A stretch of 64,000 bases of DNA from Clarkia xantiana subsp. parviflora (lineage: Eukaryota > Streptophyta > Magnoliopsida > Myrtales > Onagraceae). Where the stretch lies: NCBI GenBank assembly GCA_036873135.1, contig JAPTYO010000017.1:13268001-13332000 (forward strand). Direction: 5' to 3'. The notes below the pieces were generated by a model, which worked only from the letters and a program-made list of their open reading frames with translations, was not told the DNA's origin and did no database searches. A program made the position numbers and the translations under genes. Positions 21,035-32,992 of the stretch are shown here, piece after piece. The stretch's first letter is position 1, and each line of letters begins with the position of its first letter.

Positions 21035-22559
21035 CCACGACGTTTGAGCGGATGAGGCTTCATCAGGTTCGCTTGAACCCGACCAAGTGCGCCTTCGGAG
21101 TCCACTCGGGGAAGTTTTTGGGCTTTATGGTGAGTCAAAGAGGAATTGAGGTGAACCCCGAGAAGCTGAGGGCGATCGAGGAGATGCAGTGTCCGATAAA
21201 CCATCGGGAGGTGCAAGTGCTGAATGGCCGACTGGCTGCAATGAATCGCTTCCTGTCCAAGGCGAGTGACCGATCTATGCCGTTTTTTGAAGTGTTGCCA
21301 ACAAGAAGTTTGAGTGGACTGCCAAGTGTGAAGAGGCGTTCCAGGCACTCAAGCAGCACCTTCGCACCCTCCCGCTGTTGGCGAAACCGGTCCCAGGCGA
21401 GCCGCTCTATCTATACTTGGTTGTTTTATGAATTTGCCATTAGCTCTGTGTTAGTGAAGGTTGTTGAGGGTAATCAAGTCCCCGTTTATTATGTAAGCAA
21501 GGCGTTTGCAAAATCTGAAATGGATTATCCCGCCGTTGAGAAGTATCTCTTTGCGTTGATTATTACTGCTCGGAAGCTGAGGCCTTACTTCCACGCGCAT
21601 GAGATTACTGTGTTGACGAATCAGCCTCTGAAGCATTTTTTGAACCGACCTGATGCGTCGGGGAGATTAGTGAAATGGGCAGTCGAGCTTAGTGAGTTTC
21701 GCATACACTTTGCTCCGAGAACGGCTATTAAGGGCCAGGCGTTGGCGGATTTCATAGCAGAGTCTACAGTCCCCGATCTAGAAGAAGCGGGCCCTGTAGA
21801 GGGGGCAACCATGGAGGTCCCGATAGCAGAACAACCAGAGATGGCAGAGCAATCAGAAAAGCCAAACGAGGAAAATACTCGGGAGATGTACACAGATGGC
21901 TCCTTGAGTTCAGATGGATCAGGAGTAGGGTTTGTATTGATACCACCAGGCGGGGGTGAGCCGCTTCGATATGCTTTGGCTTTAACGTTTAGGGCCACGA
22001 ACAACGAAGCTGAGTATGAGGCTCTTATCACAGGCCTGAAAATTGCCAAAGGTACGGGAGTTGCTCACTTGAGAGTGAAGTGTGACGCGGGCCTGATCGT
22101 GAATCAAGTCAAAGGGCGATATGAGGCGAAGAGCCCAATGATGAAGAAGTACCTTCGTGAGGTGCAAGTCTTGAAGGAGAGCTTCAAAAGCTTCGATATT
22201 GAGGCGATCCCGAGGGAAGATAACGTGGAAGCGGATGCTTTGAGTAAATTCGCCTTGGGGGCACCCCTGGAGGAAAATCGGAAGGTACACTTCTTGGAGA
22301 AGGTGATCCTATCGACCACTGACCCGGTGGAGGTGTGTGCTGTTGAAGCAGGATCGGAGGAGGAGCCCACTTGGATGACCCCGATAGTCGCGTACCTGAC
22401 TACGGGGGCAGTCCCCGATAATGAAGTAGTAGCTGACAGGATATGTCGGATCGCGGTTAATTACGTGATGCTGGACAATCAGCTATACAAGAAGGGCTGG
22501 TTCTCGACTCCGTACCTGAAGTGTGTGGCTGAGCCCGTTACAAGTCGAATCCTGAAGGA
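21035..22559 (+). pseudogene. Element A RT thumb, connection and RNase H
   Basis: The open frame from 21052 carries the RT end (KCAFGVHSGKFLGFMVSQRG). Between about 21295 and 21425 the translation differs from B because two small indels shift the frame out and back; it then resumes with FAISSVLVKVV. RNase H has the catalytic D in YTDGSLSSDGSG, then E in NNEAEYEALITGL and D in NVEADALSKFA. RNase H removes the RNA strand after copying. The frame stays open into the integrase. Confidence 0.88.
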
Positions 22560-23605
22560 GGTGCATGAAGGGGTCGCGGCTTGTCATGAAGGGGCCCGAT
22601 CCATAATGAGGAAAGTGTTGAATATGGGCTATTATTGACCTACGATGAGTAAGGAGGCGACGGCGTTGGTCCGATCCTGTGACGCGTGCCAGAGGTATGC
22701 CCCGAATATCGTGGCTCCGGCGGCTAATCTGACGTCCATCAAGAGTGCTTGGCCCATCGCGCAATGGGGTATCGACTTGGTGGGACCTCTTCCGCAGGCA
22801 CAAGGTCAGTGTAAATATTTGCTGGTGGCTATCGATTATTTTGAAATGGATAGAAACTAAGGCGTTGGCCAAGACGACGGGGAACCAGATCGTCAAGTTT
22901 CTCCAGACTCATATTGTATCCAGATACGGGATTCCTAAGGTGGTGATCAGCGACAATGGTCCACCTTTTAACGGGGCTCAAGGGAAGGAGTACCTGGAGG
23001 AGTTGAATATCGAGCATCGGACAGCCTCTGTCCATCATGCTCAGACTAATGGCCAGGTGGAATCAGCCAACAAAATCGTGATGGATGGCCTGAAGAAAAG
23101 GGTCTATGCCCTGAAGGGCAAATGGCTGAACGAGCTGGAAAACGTGCTTTGGGCTGTTAGAACGACACCCAAACGATCAACTGGGGAGACTCCGTTTGGC
23201 TTTGTTTATGGCACGGAGGCTGTTGCTCCCGTGGAGGTAGCTGTGGCGTCCCATCAGATGAGATATTACGAGCCTTTGACGAATGATGAAATGAGACGTC
23301 TGGATTTGGACTTGCTCGAAGAGAAGAGGCGGGAAGCCGATGAATTTCAGGCTCGAATGCGTTTGGCAACGGCCAGGTATTACAATCGGCGAGTTAAGTC
23401 CCGACAATTCTTCGTCGGGGAGCTGGTTTGGCGTCGCAACGAGTTTACCCTTTTGGATCGGATCAACAAGATGTCACCAAAATGGGAAGGACCTTACAAG
23501 GTCGTGGGGATGCCAGCTTCGAATGCGTATAAGTTGGAAGACCTCGATGGCAGAGTATTGAAGCATTCTTTTAGTGGCGAACACTTGAAGAAATGTCATG
23601 CTTGA
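22560..23605 (+). pseudogene. Element A integrase
   Basis: The zinc-binding part begins VHEGVAACHEGARS. TGG became TGA at 22636-22638 (GYY then stop, GYYW in C). The block from 22645 has CDACQRYA and GIDLVGPLP. A two-base deletion near 22843 (ttttgaaa against tttttcgaaa) breaks the frame, which continues in 22860-23605 with VISDNGPPFNGA, QVESANK, WAVRTTPKRSTGETPFG, MSPKWEGPYKVVG and the end LKKCHA. All three DDE positions are recognisable across the breaks. Confidence 0.9.
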
Positions 23606-24080
23606 TGAAAAGTCGCCTTAAGTGGTGCCCGATGAAAAGTCGCCTTAAGTGGTGCCCGATGTAAAATCGCCTTAAGTGGTGTAAGTTATTTATCGTTTGA
23701 TTCGATGTAAGCAAATTTTGTGCCATCAATGAATAAAGAGGTTGCTTCCGATCAGAATTATTCTTAGATTTATTCTAAGCGTTATTGAGTCGCCTTAAGT
23801 GGTGCACAAGAAAAAGTCGCCTTGAGTGGTGCACGAGATTAAGTCGTCTTGAGTGATGCATAATTCTTAGATTTATTCTAAGTGTTGTTAAGTCGTCTTA
23901 AGTGATGCACGAGGTTAAGTCGTCTTAAGTGATGCACGAGGTTAACTCATCTTAAGTGATGCACGAGGTTGAGTCGTCTTAAGTGATGCACGAGATTAAA
24001 TCGTCTTAAGTGATGTGTGAAAATGTCTTAAGTGTCGAGGTTTCGCCTTAAGTAAAGTTAAGTCGCTTTGAGAAGTGCAA
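23606..24080 (+). repeat. Tandem array with CTTAAG core, element A
   Basis: It starts right after the integrase stop. The first units read agtcgccttaagtggtgc; from about 23840 most have changed to tcgtcttaagtgatgcacgag. A single-copy stretch (about 23690-23780) with AATAAAG lies between the groups and matches the one in C. It ends in gtcttaagtgtcgaggtttcg near the antisense gene. Confidence 0.9.
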
Positions 24081-24187
24081 TGGAAAATCGGAGAGATAGT
24101 CTGATATTAATGGGGGCTCAAAGGCCCGAAGATTACCAAAACGAGGAAAATACAAGGACTCTAAAGATAAAGCGTTTAGGCTTGGTC

Positions 24188-26903
24188 CTATTCGGCGGCA
24201 TCAGTGGGAGCAGGGTCCACAAGATCTGTTGCAGAAGGCTCCACAGGTTCAGCTGCTGGAGGGTCGATTATCGGGGCGTCGGCACTTGGAGGCTCTGCTA
24301 TGTCTTCAACAACCACGGGGGTGCTCCCCTCATCACTCTCCTCCGACAGGGCGAAGTATTTCTTCGCGAAGGGAGCGAGAGATGGAGACTTGTCGAAGTT
24401 GATGGCGTCGCCATACTCCAGGTGGAGTTCCTCGACTGCGTTGAAGAGGGTGTTCTCCACCTCCGCGTTGCAGAACTTCACTGCATCAGCCTGGAAGTCT
24501 TCGGACCTTCGATAATCCTCCCGGCCCTTGGTCTCGGCCGCGACCAGCTGCGCAGGAACCTCAGCGACTTGCTCCTCCAGAGCCTTCTTTTCCAGGACGA
24601 GTTTGTCCTCAGCAATCCGCCGCTCCTGCCGCTCCCGCTTCAGGAGCCCCTCGCCTCGAAGTCACGAACCTGCTTTTGGAGGTCCCGAGTCTTTCGGTCG
24701 AGGATGGCCTGTTCCTTGGCCAGTTTTCCCCGCGAAGACTCGGAGGCCGCGAGATCCTCCTCAAGCTTAGCTATGACTACGGGAGCCCCCTTAGCCCGCT
24801 CTTGTTCCTGGGCTTCCTCGAAGGCGAAGATGTACCCCAGGAAACGGTTTATGTCCCCCATCTCCTGCGAAGGAAGGAAGAGAAGTGTAAGTAGATGAGC
24901 AACCAGTCTTATTGATGAAGAAGAGAAAAGTGAAACTCTTACCTCTGTCCGACGCATGCACATCTCTTGAACATCCCGGCGCATGTCCTCCCGATCCAAG
25001 GAGATCAGATACCTCATAGTAGGCAGGATTGAGCCTACTCAGGTGTGAAGCCAGCTCTGGGTATGTGTCCCCTTGTCGGAGCTGGACCCCTTGCAGCGTT
25101 TGGATCGGGGTCCAGGGAGCATCCTTCTGTGCGGGGTCGAGGACCTTGTAAAAACTCTCGTCGAGGGGGAGAGAAGAAGGCCCAACCCGAGTCGTGGAGG
25201 GGTGCGTCTCCGACTCGCCCCGGGCCGGGGAAGGAGGGCGACGGTTGTCGCTGTTCTTGTGAAGAAGGCGAGGGGGGCAGCCCCTTGGAGGTTGGTTTCA
25301 GTGGGGACTGCCCCGCCCTCCGACGAGGAATCAGGGAGCCACCCTCATCAGTCTCCTCGGAGGAGTCCAGGTTCTCCACCCGACGAAATTGATCGCCGGT
25401 CGGGGTCTCTCCACCAGAGAAAAGTGGCGCCCTTGCGGAAGGAGGCGCCCCTGCTGAAGGTGGTGCACCTGCTGAAGCTCCAGCACCCGACGGAGCTCCC
25501 GAGTGACCTGCACCTAGAGGACGAGAGGCTTCAGAAACATAATCGGGAAGTTCGTTAGGGCCCTTACACCAAACGATGTGTCGAGAAACATATTGGTCCT
25601 TCCCGCGGTAGTGGTAGTAGCCCGCCTTCAGGACGCGGGGAGTTTCCCCTCGAAGGACACGTTTGACATCGGCGATGCGGGCCTCCATGGTCGAAGGAAT
25701 CAACTCCTTAGGAACTAGCTTCCTGTACAATTTAATAGCTAGACGGAGCTTTTTACCTTCTTCAGAGTTCTGGACATCGAAGAGTTTGTCCACTTCCACG
25801 CGGCTCCTCTTGGTCCTCTCCGCGGAAGGAGATCCCGACGGAGCAGCAGCTTTCTTGGCCGACTTCCTCTTCCGCGCGGGGCGGACAGCGTCGGTCTCCC
25901 CCTGCTTAAGGATCTGATTGGTCAGCACGGATACCTTCTTAGCTGCAAACAATGAAAGACAGAGATTAGCAGCGTTACCCAAGAAACCATATTGGAGGGG
26001 CCGTCGAAGAGTTGACCCCCGGAGACTATGTCGAGGAGTCGGATCCCGGCATTCACCAGGTCCCGCTCCACTAAAGAATTGGCATCGAGGGGAGTTTAGG
26101 ACTCCCCCCATCGGTAGAGTTGGATGAGATGAAGAGTCTGGAAGTCTTCATCAGAGTAGGTGTGGTAAGCGGGAGGAGAGTCCGCTTCCACCTCCCATCG
26201 GGGCCACGGGATCGAAGAGTTTTTGATAAAGAAGTAGCTCCTCTTCCACGCACTGTTATCGGACCCTGTGTCGACCAGGAGTCCCCGAACCTAGACCCTT
26301 CCAGGTGTCATTGGTCTAGCTGCACAACGCGAGTTGCGTCCTGTTCCACTTGGGCATCCGGGGGTAGAAGGCGCAAACCCCCGCCTCGTTGCACTTCATC
26401 CCGTAGAAGGTTCTGAAGAGCTTGAGGCTGTAAACCCACTTCTGTCGGAAGCAAAGGACTTGGAAGGCGTTCCACAGGCGGATGGCGTGAGGAGAGAAAG
26501 TGGTTGGATGCGTCTTGTAGTGTTGGCACATCTCAACCAGGTTGCCACAGAAGGGGAATCGAATCCCCGCCTATATTTGCCCCGTAGAGACAAATACCCC
26601 CCCTTCCCGGGGACGGGTAACCTCAAGGCTACTCGGGAGGCGCGGCCAAGAATATGGGAAGTGAGGTTCCCAGGTAGAGGTGATGCATCCCTCTCGGAGA
26701 GCTGCATCGTAAGCAGTGCTGGAAATATCGTTGAGTCCGTAGTCGAAATTGAAGGGCTTTCTCCCCTCAGAACTAGATCCACTGTCTGAAATCAGCCATG
26801 GCAAAGGAAAGGCACATTGGGTTTTTCGGAAAAGTGCGAACGAATTAGTCGAAGATGAAAGAAAAGATATACAAGCAACAGGGAAGAAATCCTTACCAGA
26901 CAT
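24188..26903 (-). pseudogene. Antisense accessory gene of element A (Transposase_28-like, coiled coil)
   Basis: Minus strand, ATG at 26903 followed by TCTG and GTAAGG, the same first exon and donor as in B and C. The N-terminal domain is broken by two stops: TCG to TAG at 26571-26573 and TGG to TAG near 26316. It includes HAIRLWNAFQVLCF and FRTFYGMKCNEAGVCAFYP. The open block 26111-25035 holds a basic stretch ARKRKSAKK, a region with KGYY-like spacing (VLKAGYYHYRGKDQYVSRH) and a low-complexity A/P/S segment. An intron near 24944-24870 (GTAAGAG to CTTCGCAG) leads into a coiled coil (EEAQEQERAKGAPVV) and the tail ending at 24188. No function is established. It is the same gene as in B. Confidence 0.72.
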
Positions 26904-27073
26904 GATGATTGGAAGAGGGAAGGATGAACTTGATGTTGCCGGAAAGTTGTTCGGAGAGCAGGAGGCCGGAGGAACACTGGAGTCTTCGAAATCGCAGAGC
27001 TTGAGTTCTCAGAGTTGCAGAGAGCTTTGGAAATTTCGGAAATGGTAAAAGAGAAACTGTGCCCAGGGTTAGG

Positions 27074-27081
27074 GTTTTATA
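27074..27081 (-). promoter_or_regulatory. TATA box for the antisense gene of element A
   Basis: CTATAAAA on the minus strand, about 175 bp before the ATG at 26903 and outside the LTR. Also present in B and C. Confidence 0.6.
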
Positions 27082-27453
27082 GGCTAAGAGGACAGTCGAA
27101 AGGACGTTCTAATCTGGATCATTGAAGTCGAAGCGTTTTGATCTGAGCCGTTGAGATGAAACGTACAGAATGGCAACAGGCGTAATGATGAAACGGCTTG
27201 AAAAGCACTTTTTCAGAAAAAGCAGGCGCGAAAAATCAGGCACGGGTGCCGAAGACGTCGCTTCGTTATCTGCTGCATTTAATGGCTGGGGAACCGAGGA
27301 GTCTTCTCGAATTTGGTGGTTATCCACAAAGTATCGAGGAAACGTGAACGATAAGATTCGTGTCAAGTGACTTTATTAAGGGAAAGGTCCCCGACTCCGA
27401 TGTCGGGAGGTCGGGAGTTGAAAGACACGACGAACTGTAAGTCCCTCATGTCT

Positions 27454-27463
27454 TGGGGGCAAA
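27454..27463 (+). other. Polypurine tract of element A
   Basis: TGGGGGCAAA directly before the 3' LTR. Confidence 0.8.
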
Positions 27464-28220
27464 TGATGGGTTCCGCTATAGCCATTAGGCCCTTTAACGG
27501 TAAGGAAACGATGAATAGGCCCACTGGTCCCTAAATGGAGGTCAGGATGACCCAGGCGAAGGGTCCCGACAGAGGGAGTCCCGAGGATGAGAGGTCCCGA
27601 CAGAGTCGGACCCGATAGGCGAGCTGGACGCTCCCGATGAGATGCCTTTAAGTAGGCCACGATGGTGAATCCCTGAGAATGATTGGCCCTGTCACGATGA
27701 CGAGGGGCCCCGAGCAGTGACACAATGAGATAACTCTGGAGTCCCCGATATTAGTCGGGACTTGCTATCAGAGGTTGAGGCCGAGATACGCGGGGCGTGG
27801 CCGAGATACGCGGAGCGTGGTTGAGATACACGGAGCGTGGCCGAGATACGCGGGGCGCGGCTGAGATAAGCGAGATCATGGCCGAGATAAGCGAGATCAT
27901 TGCCGAGATACGCGAGATCATGGCCGAGATACGCGGGATCGTGGCCGAGATAAGCGGAATACGGGCTAACCACCCCAACGGTTCACCAGGTAACTGAGGT
28001 ACCTCTTCGCCTATAAAAGGGCAAAGGTTACCTCAGATCAGATTACGTTTTTGAGAAACACTTTGAGATTCCTAGTTGTCACCATATACGAGATACTCAT
28101 TTAAGCACCGGAGAGGGATTCCGGGTCACCGCCCGGTCTATCCCCTCTTGCAGGACCACGTGGAGCAAAGGAGCTCGGATCGCCGTCAAGACCGTACCGG
28201 AGTTCCACCGTGATCCAACA
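27464..28220 (+). repeat. 3' LTR of element A
   Basis: 757 bp, TGATGGGTTCC to GTGATCCAACA. It has the 59 bp missing from the 5' LTR. TATAAAAG is at 28012-28019 and the hairpin at about 28111-28150. It is followed by the right target duplication. Confidence 0.95.
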
Positions 28221-28225
28221 CTCCC
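28221..28225. other. Right target-site duplication of element A (CTCCC)
   Basis: CTCCC, identical to 17268-17272. Together they fix the insertion point in the B pol gene, between RNase H and integrase. Confidence 0.9.
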
Positions 28226-31200
28226 TAAGGATCCGATCTGTATCGGGCTCAGCCACACATTTCAGGTAAGGAGTTAAATACCCCTTTTTGTACAGCTGGT
28301 TGTCCACCATCACATAATTGGGCGCGATTCTGCGTACTTTGCCAGCTGCTAATTCATCATTGGGGACTGCCCTCGTAGTTAGGTACGCGACTATCTGGGT
28401 CATCCAAGTAGGCTCCTCCGATCCGGTCTCGATGGCACATACCTCCGATTGATCGGTGGTTGACAGGATCACCTTCTCCAAGAAGTGTACCTTCCGACTT
28501 TCATCGGGGGGTGCCCCCAAGGCGAACTTGCTCAGGGCATCCGCTTCCACATTCTCCTCCCTCGGGATCGCCTCAATATCGAAGCTCTTGAAACTCTCCT
28601 TCAAGGTTTGCACCTCCCGAAGGTACTTTCTCATCATCGAGCTCTTTACTTCGTATCGCCCCTGAACTTGGTTCACAATCAGGCTAGCATCGCACTTCAC
28701 CTTTAAGTGACCAACTCCCGTTCCTTTAGCAATCTTGAGGCCAGTGATGAGAGCCTCGTATTCAGCTTCATTGTTGGTAGCCCTGAACGTCAAGGCCAAG
28801 GCATATCGAAGGGGCTCGCCTCCGTCTGGCGGTATAAGTACGAACCATGCTCCCGATCCTTCTGAATTTGAGGAGCCATCGGTATACATCTCCCACGTAT
28901 TTTTGTCATCGGGCTGTTCTGACTGTTCTGTTATCGGGACCTCCATAGTTGCCCCCTCTACAGGGCCCGCTTCTTCCAGATCGGGGGCTGTAGACTCTGC
29001 TAAGAAATACGCCAACGCCTGGCCCTTAATAGCCGTTCTCGGAGCAAAGTGAATGCGGAACTCACTAAGATCGACTGCCAATTTCACTAATCTCCCCGAC
29101 GCATCAGTTCGGTTCAAAAAATGTTTCAAGGGCTGATTTCCCAGAACGGTAATCTCATGCGCGTGGAAGTAAGGTCTCAGCTTCCGAGCAGTGACAATCA
29201 ACGCATAAAGATACTTCTCAACGGAGGGATAATTCATTTCAGACTTGGCGAGTGCCTTGCTTACATAATAGACAGGGACTTGGCTACCCTCTACAACTTT
29301 CACTAAGACAGAGCTAACAGCAAATTCAGAAACAGCCAAATACAGATTGAGTGGCTCGCCTGGGATGGGCTTCGCCAGTGGCGGGAGGGTGCGGAGGTGC
29401 TGCTTGAGTGCCTGGAACGCCTCTTCACACTTGGCAGTCCACTCAAACTTCTCATTGGCCCTCAACACTTCAAAAAACGGCATGGATCGGTCGCTTGCCT
29501 TGGACAGGAAGCGATTCACCGCGGCCAATCGACCATTCAGCACCTGCACCTCCTGATGGTTTGTCGGAGACTTTATCTCCTCGATCGCGTTCAGCTTCTC
29601 GGGATTCACCTCGATTCCTCTCTGGCTCACCATGAAGCCTAGAAACTTCCCTGAGTGCACTCCGAAGGCACACTTGGTCGGGTTCAAGCGAACTTGATGA
29701 AGCCTCATCCGCTCGAACGCTGTGGCTAAGTTGTGAACATGGTCCTTGGCCTGTCGGGACTTCACCAGCATATCGTCCACATAGGCCTCCATCGTTTTCC
29801 CCAGCATATCCCCGAACAGCTTGTTCACCATCCTCTGATAAGTTTCCCCTGCATTGATCAGTCCAAACGGCATAACATCATAATGATAGATGTCATTATC
29901 AGCATAAAAAGCAGTGTGGGGGGCATCCTCCTTGGACATCTTGATCTGGTTGTAGCCAGAGTAGGCGTCCATAAAGTTTAGCAACTCGTGTCCCGATGTG
30001 GCATCCACCAGCTGGTCGATCCTCGGGAGGGAATAGCAATCCTTCGGGCATGCTTTGTTCAGGTCGCGGAAATCGACACACATCCGCCACTTGCCATTGC
30101 TATTCTTAACCAGGACTGGGTTGGCGACCCAGGTCTGGAATCGGAGCTCCTTAATAAACCCAGCATCGAGCAGCCTGCCCACCTCTTGCTGGATCGCGAT
30201 CTTCTTGTCGGCACCCATCGGGCGCCTTCTTTGTGTGATCGGCTTGATCGCGGGATCAATCTTCAGTCCGTGAGTAATCACATCGGGGCTGATTCTTGGC
30301 ATGTCACTCGGGGACCAGGCAAACAGCTCCTTGAACTCCTTCAACAGATCAATCAGTTCGCGGGCCGTCTCCTCACTCAGAGCGGACCCGATCTTTACCT
30401 TTCTATGAGGTCCATCGATCTCAACCTCCTTCAAGTCCTCCATCGGGGCGGGACGCCCAAACTCCTCTCTGGGATTAGCATCAGTTTGGAGAACGGTCAT
30501 AGCCTCCCGATTCCTCCTTCGAGTGGCATTAACATAGCACCTCCTGGATGCCACCTGATCACCCTGGACCTCCCCGATTCCATGGTCGGTCGGGAACTTC
30601 ATCTTCTGATGGACAGTTGAGGCGACTGCCCCCAGCGGGTTAATGGTGGTCCTCCCGATAATGACATTATAAGTCCCCGCGGACTCGACCACCACGAACT
30701 CCACGTTCCTCTTCTCCGACTTCCAGCCAGTACCGAACTCGACCGGTAAGGTAATCATCCCCACCGGGTAAGAAGTAGACCCAGAAAATCCGACCATCGG
30801 GAAGTCCGCCGGCTTCAAGTCCTTCTTTGTTTTTCCCATGGCCCTTAATGCATCCATGAACAAAATGTCGGAGGAGCTCCCTCCATCAATCAAGATCCGC
30901 TTCATTTCGTACCCATCCACGTTTAGGGTCACGACCAAAGTGTCATCGTGCGGGGTCTCCACTCCTATCAGGTCCTCCGCTGAGAAGGGAATCACCATCT
31001 CTTGCTTCGGAGTCCAAGTTCGGGCCCTCTTGCCTAGCACCACAGCGATAGGAATCCGAGAAGCATAGACCTCCCGAGATGCCGTGGTATCTCCTCCTAC
31101 AGCGAGTCCCCCATAAATCACATTAATGGTTCCCCGCTTCTCCTTGCGGGCATTGGAAGACTCAGGCTTATCCTTCTTCGGGGATCGACCGCGGGATCGG

Positions 31201-31901
31201 GAACGGGACCGCGATCGGGACCGGGAACGGGATTGGCTCCGTCGCCCAGCCACAAATTCTTTGAGCTTCCCCTTCTGGATCAGCTTCTCAATTTCCTTCT
31301 TCAGCTCCCGACAATGGTCAGTGTCGTGACCGTTGGCGCGATGGAAACGACAATACCGATCGGCGCGGGCTCCCATGAAATCTCCATCCTTCTTCGGGGG
31401 GTACTTGGCGATACCCTGCCAGTCCATCACCGCTAACACAGCACCCATGGAGCAAATGAGAGGAGTGTAACGGTCCTCCCGCTTGTCCGACTTTGAAGGA
31501 CGCTTGTCTTCCCTCCGATCGGAGCGGCCTCGACCCCGACTTTTCTCGGGTTTGTCTTTCCTCCTGCGATCATCCGATTGCTTCCCCTTGTTCGACTTCG
31601 GAGGATCGAGGTCTCCGGCAGCTATCTTCGACTCTTGCACGTCGATTTGCTGCTTCACCCTCTTCTGCAGCGCCTCCATGTTCCACAGAGCCTTCTCAGC
31701 CACGCTGTGCATCAGATCGGAACCATATGGTGCTGTCAGGTTCCGAATAAAGGTGCGGATGGTCTCTCCCTCCGACATCTCCTCATCAATCTCGGCCACG
31801 CTGGCAGTGTACCTTTGATAGTAATGTGCCAGCGACTCGTCGGGCCTCTGTACCACCTCAGCCAGGGACCTCGCGCTTTTCAGGAGGCGTCGGCGGCCCA
31901 A
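28221..31901 (-). pseudogene. Element B gag (3' part), protease, RT and RNase H: one open frame
   Basis: About 1227 codons without a stop. In order: gag core end (GRRRLLKSARSLAEV), basic region, zinc knuckle CRFHRANGHDTDHC (about 31340), SR-dipeptide run, protease LIDGGSSSDILF (about 30890), RT with CVDFRDLNKACPKD and YVDDMLV (about 29780), RNase H with YTDGSSNSEGSG and NNEAEYEALITGL, and the linker to DRILRE at the A insertion. The reading frame then runs into the LTR of A and stops at 28101. The 5' part of gag is missing at 31901. Despite being older than the A insertion it has no internal stop. I call it a pseudogene because both ends are lost. Confidence 0.93.
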
Positions 31902-32262
31902 GGACTAGCACGAGGGCCGTCGTCGGCGGCCCGCGCAATTATATTAAATAAAGATAGATATAGAGAGACTAGCATGTAATTAATTACAATATATATATAT
32001 ATAATATTATAGGTTATTTAGAATGTTGTAACCCATATTTTCATATGAAAAAAAGTTATTTTTGATTGGGTGGTTGGCCCGCGCTTTGCGCGGTAAATGC
32101 ATAGCAAACTTAATTTAATCATAATTTATTTTATTACAATGTATAATGTAAAAATAGTTTAAATTATAAGTACTTATTAAGTGAATATAAATTATAATGA
32201 TTTTTTTTTTCAATTTTCTTTTATAAAATGCATGTATAATATATACATTAAATAAAGAGAGA
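31902..32262. other. AT-rich junction DNA between elements B and E
   Basis: It begins with a GC-rich stretch in which GTCGGCGGCCC occurs twice (31889-31899 within B and 31922-31932). AT-rich sequence with a TA run (about 31990-32003) and a CCGCGCTTTGCGCGG hairpin (about 32079-32093) follow. No gene is seen. It marks where the 5' end of B was lost. Confidence 0.5.
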
Positions 32263-32330
32263 TATTGGATTATTGGGTTGATTACTACGGAAACAACATA
32301 AAGAAGGTACATTTTTGTAATCAGAATTAC
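32263..32330 (-). repeat. Terminal LTR fragment of element E
   Basis: Resembles the end of the E 5' LTR (36244-36310), with gatta.tac.gaaac and ggtacat.tttgtaatcagaattac, but is cut off abruptly against internal sequence. It defines the left end of E. Confidence 0.65.
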
Positions 32331-32992
32331 ATACTTTGAAAACAATGTGTTCCGTCTTGCGAGGTACATGCGCTCGTGGCGCTCATTCCAGGTTCCACTC
32401 CATGGAATAAATCGTTCCGTTTCCAAAATTCAATTTAACTTAATCCAATCGGTGTCAAACATGTTCATCATTACGGAATTTATCATATAACGGAGTACGA
32501 ACAAATGAGAAAGATTAAATCGGTTCGCTCTTACAACTATGCAATCGATGGATATCAATGGTATTTCGATTTTTCACGATATTAGATGAATGAGAGTGAG
32601 GGTAATTGTTTGATCCGACCAGCTACACATGATGGATATTTCAGTTTTTTAATTTCGTTTCGGATCGACCCCATTTTATTGGGTCGATTAATTTTGACAA
32701 GTAGATCACATTTCGAATCGAATGGAAACTACTATATTCAATAAATCCGAATCTCAATCAACCAAAATTCAAGCATTTACACGAACAAATAGAAAATCGA
32801 TCCACAATAATAATAAGGTAGCTGATCATTGATTGAAGCTTCAATGAAGGTAAAATAAACAAGCAGTCTGGACCTCGTTCAGCCTTCCACCTGAAAAGAA
32901 TTCACAAGTGAATTTGCTCTAATGTCTTGCATCAAATAAAACATCTTTCAGTTCTATGTATGTGGTAAACGAAGCGTTCTTGTTAGGGTACA

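Larger units (their letters stand above)
17273..28220 (+). mobile_element. Element A: complete Tat-type Ty3/gypsy insertion in B
   Basis: 10,948 bp with two LTRs, primer site, gag, protease, RT, RNase H, integrase, tandem array, antisense gene and polypurine tract, flanked by CTCCC. The order protease-RT-RNaseH-integrase shows Ty3/gypsy. The antisense gene, the downstream array and the DGGSS protease site point to the Tat (Retand/RIRE2-like) group. By eye the two LTRs differ at roughly 20-25 positions plus one 59-bp gap, so the insertion is not very recent. Confidence 0.95.
11484..31901 (-). mobile_element. Element B: Tat-type Ty3/gypsy, split by element A, 5' end lost
   Basis: Read on the minus strand: truncated gag at 31901, protease, RT and RNase H down to 28221, then element A (17273-28220), then integrase 17272-16221. 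After that come the tandem array, an antisense gene (plus strand here) and the 3' LTR (11484-12195). Removing A and one copy of CTCCC joins DRILRE to VHEGYLACHEG in one frame. The gag N-terminus and 5' LTR should lie right of 31901 but are absent, so that end was lost in a rearrangement. The left flank is host DNA. Confidence 0.92.

Noticed and set aside
28101..28220. Extension of the B open frame into the LTR of A (40 more residues)
   Set aside because: This is a chance fusion across the insertion boundary, not part of the B protein.
31900..32100. Helitron-like 3' end: GGGCCG/CGGCCC hairpin followed by CTAG on the minus strand, and a CCGCGCTTTGCGCGG hairpin nearby
   Set aside because: The insertion is not between A and T, no matching 5' TC end is found, and the second hairpin does not end in CTRR.
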